From NCBI RefSeq assembly GCF_029054785.1, contig NZ_JAIDEN010000126.1, positions 1 through 26,709 on the forward strand: a stretch of DNA of 26,709 nucleotides, read 5' to 3'. Position numbers and translations under genes: made by a program. Of this stretch, positions 23,547 through 26,709 are shown one piece after another. Under the pieces are notes generated by a model. It was not told the DNA's origin and ran no database searches. It was given only the letters and a program-made list of their open reading frames with translations. Within the stretch, counting starts at the first letter, position 1. Every line of letters begins with the position of its first letter. The DNA comes from Duncaniella sp. (GTDB lineage Bacteria; Bacteroidota; Bacteroidia; Bacteroidales; Muribaculaceae).

Positions 23547-24875
23547 TCACAATCGGGCATTTGCATTCCGGATGATCGAGATTGTGGTCGAATCCGAAGC
23601 GAAGACCGAGTTCAGTCCCTGGGCTTCCTGGGCGGGATCGCCGGTGTAGTCGTCGCCCGGCTGCCAGGTCTCATGGGCGGGCTGCGCATAGCCTCCCCAT
23701 CCCCAGAAGTTGAGTCCGGCAAGTTTGCCGCCATTGGCCACTTCGTCGAACACATAAGTATAATAGCTGTCACGGCCTGTTACGGGCGAACCGGGAGCTA
23801 TGGCCATGCCGTCGCGCGGGTAGCCGAATTCTTCAAGCACGAGCGGTTTGATTTTCGACCGGTCGCCACCGGCGAGGGCCGCGAGGGCCTTGTGATGGTC
23901 TGTGATATAGGCTGCGGTGTTGGCGATGGCCGTACCGACGCTGTCGGTCAGGTTGTGAGGCTTGACCCAGCTCCAGTTGTAGGGCCAAATATGAATGGTA
24001 GCATAGTCAATCTCAGGATTTGAATGGATTTCCGACCAGAGGTCAAGCGAGTTTTCGCATCCCCAGGAGCCTTCGCTGCCGACCGAGACAAGATGGTTGG
24101 GGTCGATGCTTTTGATCAGACGGGCAGTCTCGGCGATCCATTCGGCGAAGGGGCGCATGCTTTCCTGGGCGAAGGGGCGCGGTTCGTTGGCGATCTGCCA
24201 GGCCATGATGGCCGGAGACTGACTGTAAGGACGGCCTGTCAGGCTGTTTTCGCGGCCTACAATGTTGCGCACGTGGGCAGCGGCAAGGGCTTTGGCTGAA
24301 TCGTTGCGCACGAAATTGGCGGCATAGGCCATGTAGGCGGGATAGCCTGCGTCGGCGGGATTGACGGCCTTTCCGGCTCCGGCCCATTCGAGATAGGTCG
24401 AGAAGCCGCCGCTCCACTCCCAGGCGTTGTTGAGATAGATGACGGCTTTCATTCCGCGCTTTTCGAGATCGGCTATCAGATAGTCAAGACCGCGCAGGAG
24501 GGTGTCGTTATATACTCCCGGCGCTGTCTGGAGGGTCGGTGAGATGTGTGAGGCGAGGCCTTCATCGCCGTCACCGCCGGCAAGGATACGGAGGTTGCTG
24601 ACACCGATTTGCTGCAAGCGGTCGAGTTCGCGACCGAGACGCTCGCGGTTTCCTCCGCGTCCTTCCGAGGCGAGTATGGCTCCATACCAGAAGTTGGTGC
24701 CTACGTAGCGGTAAACCGAGTCACCGATGTAGAACTGTCCGTCACGGACGGTCACAAATGTAGTGTCGGTTTCAACAGAAACCGATGATTTTCCGCCACC
24801 ACCTGAGCAGGAGGAGAATGTAGATCCAAGAAGAGAGAGAATGGCGGAAAGCATCAGAAATCTATATTTTTTCAT
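23547..24875 (-). CDS. GH5 (subfamily 7-like) beta-mannanase lipoprotein
   Basis: This 442-residue (beta/alpha)8 glycoside hydrolase should act on beta-1,4-mannan or glucomannan. The signal peptide ends at Cys23 (FSSC), followed by SGGGGK, not an acidic export signal, so I infer a periplasm-facing lipoprotein. GH5_7 features are visible: the opening FYIGDSVYRYVGTNFWYG, NLRIL near 94-98, the acid/base in WQIANEPRP (Glu231), IHIWPYNW near 294-301, and the nucleophile in LVLEEFGYPRD (Glu349). A GH5_7 beside two GH26 enzymes gives three mannanases of two families. It lies upstream of susC with a 228-base gap, so it belongs to a separate transcript with the acetylesterase or has its own promoter. 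Assignment to subfamily 7 is by likeness and context. Confidence 0.88.
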   Translation of the reverse strand: MKKYRFLMLSAILSLLGSTFSSCSGGGGKSSVSVETDTTFVTVRDGQFYIGDSVYRYVGTNFWYGAILASEGRGGNRERLGRELDRLQQIGVSNLRILAGGDGDEGLASHISPTLQTAPGVYNDTLLRGLDYLIADLEKRGMKAVIYLNNAWEWSGGFSTYLEWAGAGKAVNPADAGYPAYMAYAANFVRNDSAKALAAAHVRNIVGRENSLTGRPYSQSPAIMAWQIANEPRPFAQESMRPFAEWIAETARLIKSIDPNHLVSVGSEGSWGCENSLDLWSEIHSNPEIDYATIHIWPYNWSWVKPHNLTDSVGTAIANTAAYITDHHKALAALAGGDRSKIKPLVLEEFGYPRDGMAIAPGSPVTGRDSYYTYVFDEVANGGKLAGLNFWGWGGYAQPAHETWQPGDDYTGDPAQEAQGLNSVFASDSTTISIIRNANARL

Positions 24876-24972
24876 GTGTTTTTAGTTTTTGCAGCCTCTG
24901 ATCGGCTGCGGGTCAGTGGAATTGTTAGGGAACCTTAGCTTAGAAATTGTATTGGTTTGTATCTTATTCGCT

Positions 24973-25003
24973 TCTGCAAGGTGAAAAGCTGCTGTCTTGC
25001 AGA
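24973..25003 (-). other. 8-bp stem-loop directly after the acetylesterase gene
   Basis: TCTGCAAG (24973-24980) and CTTGCAGA (24996-25003) form a perfect 8-bp stem with a 15-base loop beginning about five bases after the acetylesterase stop. No U-run follows, so it is a weak terminator at best. The rest of the 132-base gap to GH5 shows another small hairpin (GCAGCC 24891-24896 with GGCTGC 24904-24909) and no clear TAnnTTTG promoter. Confidence 0.4.
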
Positions 25004-25007
25004 GGGC

Positions 25008-26492
25008 TTATTTTTCGGCGATGTTACATGCGCGGCGGGCGTCGGTCCAGTCATCGGTCCGGAAGGGGATGAGCGGCATTCCGTTCATGTCTTTCAGCGT
25101 TCCGATGGCAAAGTTGTTGAAGCAGTAGCGGACGGCTTTTATATCCCTGACCTTGTCGGAGCTGACGGTGACAGTGCGCTTGTTCCAGTCCTCGGAGGCC
25201 TGTGCGGGATAGAAGATGTGGTCATCTCCGGCCACTTCAAAGCCCTGGAGGTTCATGTTGGGGTTGAGTCCGGCGTCGGCGTTGTTGAAGCTGATCTCAG
25301 CCTTGTCGCCACGAAGATCCACAGATTTGAACGACGGGTAGGTCGCGGGGATGCCGCCAATGCCGTAAGTGCGGCTTGCGGCCATGAACGCGAGGCGTTC
25401 GCCGATCTCCTGCTTTCTGCGGGCGTGGATATCCTCAAGTTCGTAGGGATATATCAGGTCAGTGGTGCAGACAATGCCGCTGTTCGGGGTGATCCGGGCG
25501 GCTTTGTGCTGACACTCGCGGAAGAGTGCGGCGGCTGTTTCCTCGCCGTTGCCGTATTTCCAGCCGGGCAGCTCGACAAAATAGAACGGAAGTTCGCCGA
25601 GGCCCCACTCGTCGCGCCAGATCTTGACCATGTCGCGCTGATGGCCGGGATATTCGTCGTGACGGCCTACGTTAGATTCTCCCTGGTTCCACAGGAAGCC
25701 TTTGATGGTATAGCCGATGACAGGATGGAGCATTGCGTTGTACATCACGTTTATGCGCTCATATTCTTTCAACAGCGAATCGGCAAGTGATTTTTCTTTC
25801 TTCACATCCCAGCCGGGATATTCGTCGAGCTTCCACTCCGGCATCCAGCCCTCGACTTTCGAACCGCCGTAGGCACAGCTGATGATCCCGACGGGAACGT
25901 CGAGGATGTCGGTCAGCGACCGGGCGAAGAAATAGCCCAAGGCGGTGAATTCGCCGGCATTTTCCGGGCGCGAGAGCTTCCACTTGCCTTCGACTTTGTC
26001 TTCAGGCGTATAGGAACCGCACTTGGGAATGGTGGCCACACGTATGCCGGGATATTTGCCTGAATAGGCTATCGCCTGCGCCGCACCTTCGACCGGCTGG
26101 CACCAGAAGCCGCGCAGAGGCATCTCCATGTTTGACTGGCCGGAACAGAACCAGACTTCTCCGATCAGCACATTGTCAATCCTGACCGGGGCTTTCCCGT
26201 CGTCAAAGCTCACACTCTGCGGAGTGAACGAGGCTGCCGGAGTGGCTACGCTTACTTCCCAGCGACCGGTCTTGCTGTCGGCCTTGGCCTGATAGCTTTT
26301 GCCGCCGCTCCATGAGGGGCTGACCGTCACGGTGCGGCCCGGATCGGCCCATCCCCAGAGCTTGGCCTGGGAGTTCTGCTGAAATACGGCATTGTCGCTG
26401 ATGATGTCGGGAAGTTCGACCGCAAAGGCGTTTGCGGCAAGGGCCGAAAGGAGCAAAGCGCTTGTCAGACGGCTTTTAAGAGGGTGTTTCAT
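25008..26492 (-). CDS. SGNH-type carbohydrate acetylesterase ('sialate O-acetylesterase' family)
   Basis: I place the start at the ATG at 26492, giving 494 residues and a good signal peptide (MKHPLKSRLTSALLLSALAA..., cleavage near AFA-VE at 24/25); a longer frame from 26585 would run through a palindrome. The mature protein opens with the family pattern DIISDNAVFQQ. The SGNH/SASA catalytic motifs are intact: FCSGQSNMEM (nucleophile Ser120), NQGESN (Asn274) and DIHARRK (Asp354, His356). The family name comes from sialic acid esterases, but Bacteroidota PUL members commonly deacetylate plant polysaccharides. Here, beside GH5 and GH26, removal of O-acetyl groups from acetylated mannan or glucomannan is the likely role, in the periplasm or outside. 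It is the first PUL gene in transcription order. Confidence 0.88.
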   Translation of the reverse strand: MKHPLKSRLTSALLLSALAANAFAVELPDIISDNAVFQQNSQAKLWGWADPGRTVTVSPSWSGGKSYQAKADSKTGRWEVSVATPAASFTPQSVSFDDGKAPVRIDNVLIGEVWFCSGQSNMEMPLRGFWCQPVEGAAQAIAYSGKYPGIRVATIPKCGSYTPEDKVEGKWKLSRPENAGEFTALGYFFARSLTDILDVPVGIISCAYGGSKVEGWMPEWKLDEYPGWDVKKEKSLADSLLKEYERINVMYNAMLHPVIGYTIKGFLWNQGESNVGRHDEYPGHQRDMVKIWRDEWGLGELPFYFVELPGWKYGNGEETAAALFRECQHKAARITPNSGIVCTTDLIYPYELEDIHARRKQEIGERLAFMAASRTYGIGGIPATYPSFKSVDLRGDKAEISFNNADAGLNPNMNLQGFEVAGDDHIFYPAQASEDWNKRTVTVSSDKVRDIKAVRYCFNNFAIGTLKDMNGMPLIPFRTDDWTDARRACNIAEK

Positions 26493-26513
26493 AACAATAG
26501 TTAAAATCTGAGC

Positions 26514-26602
26514 GAAAGTTTTGAGGTGGATATGACTCTGAATCGAAGGAGCATAGCGAGCTATGTGACTGAGATGAAGAGTCATAGGCGCCCAAAACTT
26601 TC
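26514..26602. repeat. 89-bp imperfect palindrome upstream of the acetylesterase
   Basis: Outer arms GAAAGTTTTG (26514-26523) and CAAAACTTTC (26593-26602) are perfectly complementary, as are the next arms TATGACTCT (26531-26539) and AGAGTCATA (26578-26586); at the centre CATAG (26552-26556) faces CTATG (26561-26565). It lies in the 5' leader region of the acetylesterase gene. It could be a dispersed MITE-like repeat, a cruciform, or a leader structure. Confidence 0.7.
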
Positions 26603-26688
26603 ACAGGCGATGGTATTATATTTTCTTTTTTTAATTACTACTGGTGCGATAAAAATCGCGTTAGTTTAGAAATCATCAAATAAAGAGA

Positions 26689-26699
26689 GTTCTTTGACA
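26689..26699 (+). promoter_or_regulatory. rRNA-type boxA antitermination site at the window edge
   Basis: GTTCTTTGACA on the plus strand closely resembles the boxA of rRNA leaders (E. coli GCTCTTTAACA; 9 of 11 match). It is preceded by an A/T-rich tract. If real, an rRNA operon transcribed rightward starts just beyond the window. Nothing else is recognised in 26603-26709 except the small hairpin GCGAT-AAAA-ATCGC (26646-26659). Confidence 0.4.
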
Positions 26700-26709
26700 T
26701 TTTGGTCTG

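Noticed and set aside
26493..26585. 31-residue N-terminal extension of the acetylesterase
   Set aside because: It translates most of the palindrome; the internal ATG at 26492 directly begins a good signal peptide.
1..26709. CRISPR arrays, tRNA genes, insertion sequences or integrases
   Set aside because: I looked for short regularly spaced repeats, cloverleaf-type sequence and transposase/integrase motifs and saw none; the repeats present are those listed.

Overview
The window looks like part of a Bacteroidota chromosome, most likely order Bacteroidales. It has a SusC/SusD pair, lipoproteins with acidic residues after the lipidated cysteine, and three promoter candidates with the Bacteroidota TAnnTTTG -7 element. 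The moderately high G+C would fit a Muribaculaceae-type gut bacterium, but the genus cannot be fixed from the sequence alone.

Layout. (1) 1-2937, plus strand: the 3' end of an unrecognised Arg-rich protein; a non-coding 526-bp element bounded by 110-bp inverted repeats (108/110 identical); a promoter; a UshA-type 5'-nucleotidase lipoprotein; and a small DUF486 membrane protein. (2) 2943-4796, minus strand: a U32-family protein, convergent with DUF486. (3) 5011-26492, minus strand: a polysaccharide utilization locus (PUL) for beta-mannan, probably acetylated glucomannan. In transcription order it encodes an SGNH acetylesterase, a GH5 mannanase lipoprotein, SusC, SusD, two surface glycan-binding lipoproteins, a GH26 mannanase with an inserted beta-sandwich, a GH94 cellobiose-phosphorylase-like enzyme, a second GH26 lipoprotein, a GH130 mannosylglucose phosphorylase, a GPH-family symporter and a cellobiose/mannobiose 2-epimerase. 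An intrinsic terminator follows. (4) 26493-26709: a long imperfect palindrome, then at the extreme edge a match to an rRNA antitermination boxA on the plus strand, which suggests an rRNA operon just outside the window.

How the PUL should work. The esterase removes acetyl groups. The surface GH26 and binding lipoproteins capture and cut the chain, and SusCD imports oligosaccharides. The GH5 and the second GH26 finish the chain to disaccharides in the periplasm, and the symporter takes these into the cytosol. There the epimerase turns mannobiose into mannosyl-glucose, GH130 phosphorolyses that to Man-1-P and glucose, and GH94 phosphorolyses cellobiose-type units to Glc-1-P and glucose. No alpha-galactosidase, beta-mannosidase or beta-glucosidase is present, so a weakly branched glucomannan is the best substrate guess. 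The last four genes match the known Bacteroides fragilis mannan pathway (mannanase, MGP, symporter, ManE); GH94 is the addition.

Control. No regulator lies in the window. Upstream of susC is a clear promoter preceded by half-sites spaced 21-22 bp, as expected for an AraC-type (HTCS) activator. Between the surface module and the cytosolic module are a 13-bp-stem terminator-like hairpin and a second TAnnTTTG promoter, so the two halves may be expressed separately. Further stable hairpins sit between genes inside the PUL. The most unusual observations are the shared beta-sandwich in the binding protein and inside the GH26 catalytic domain, the operator-like repeats, the split-operon junction, and the non-coding inverted-repeat element near the left end.
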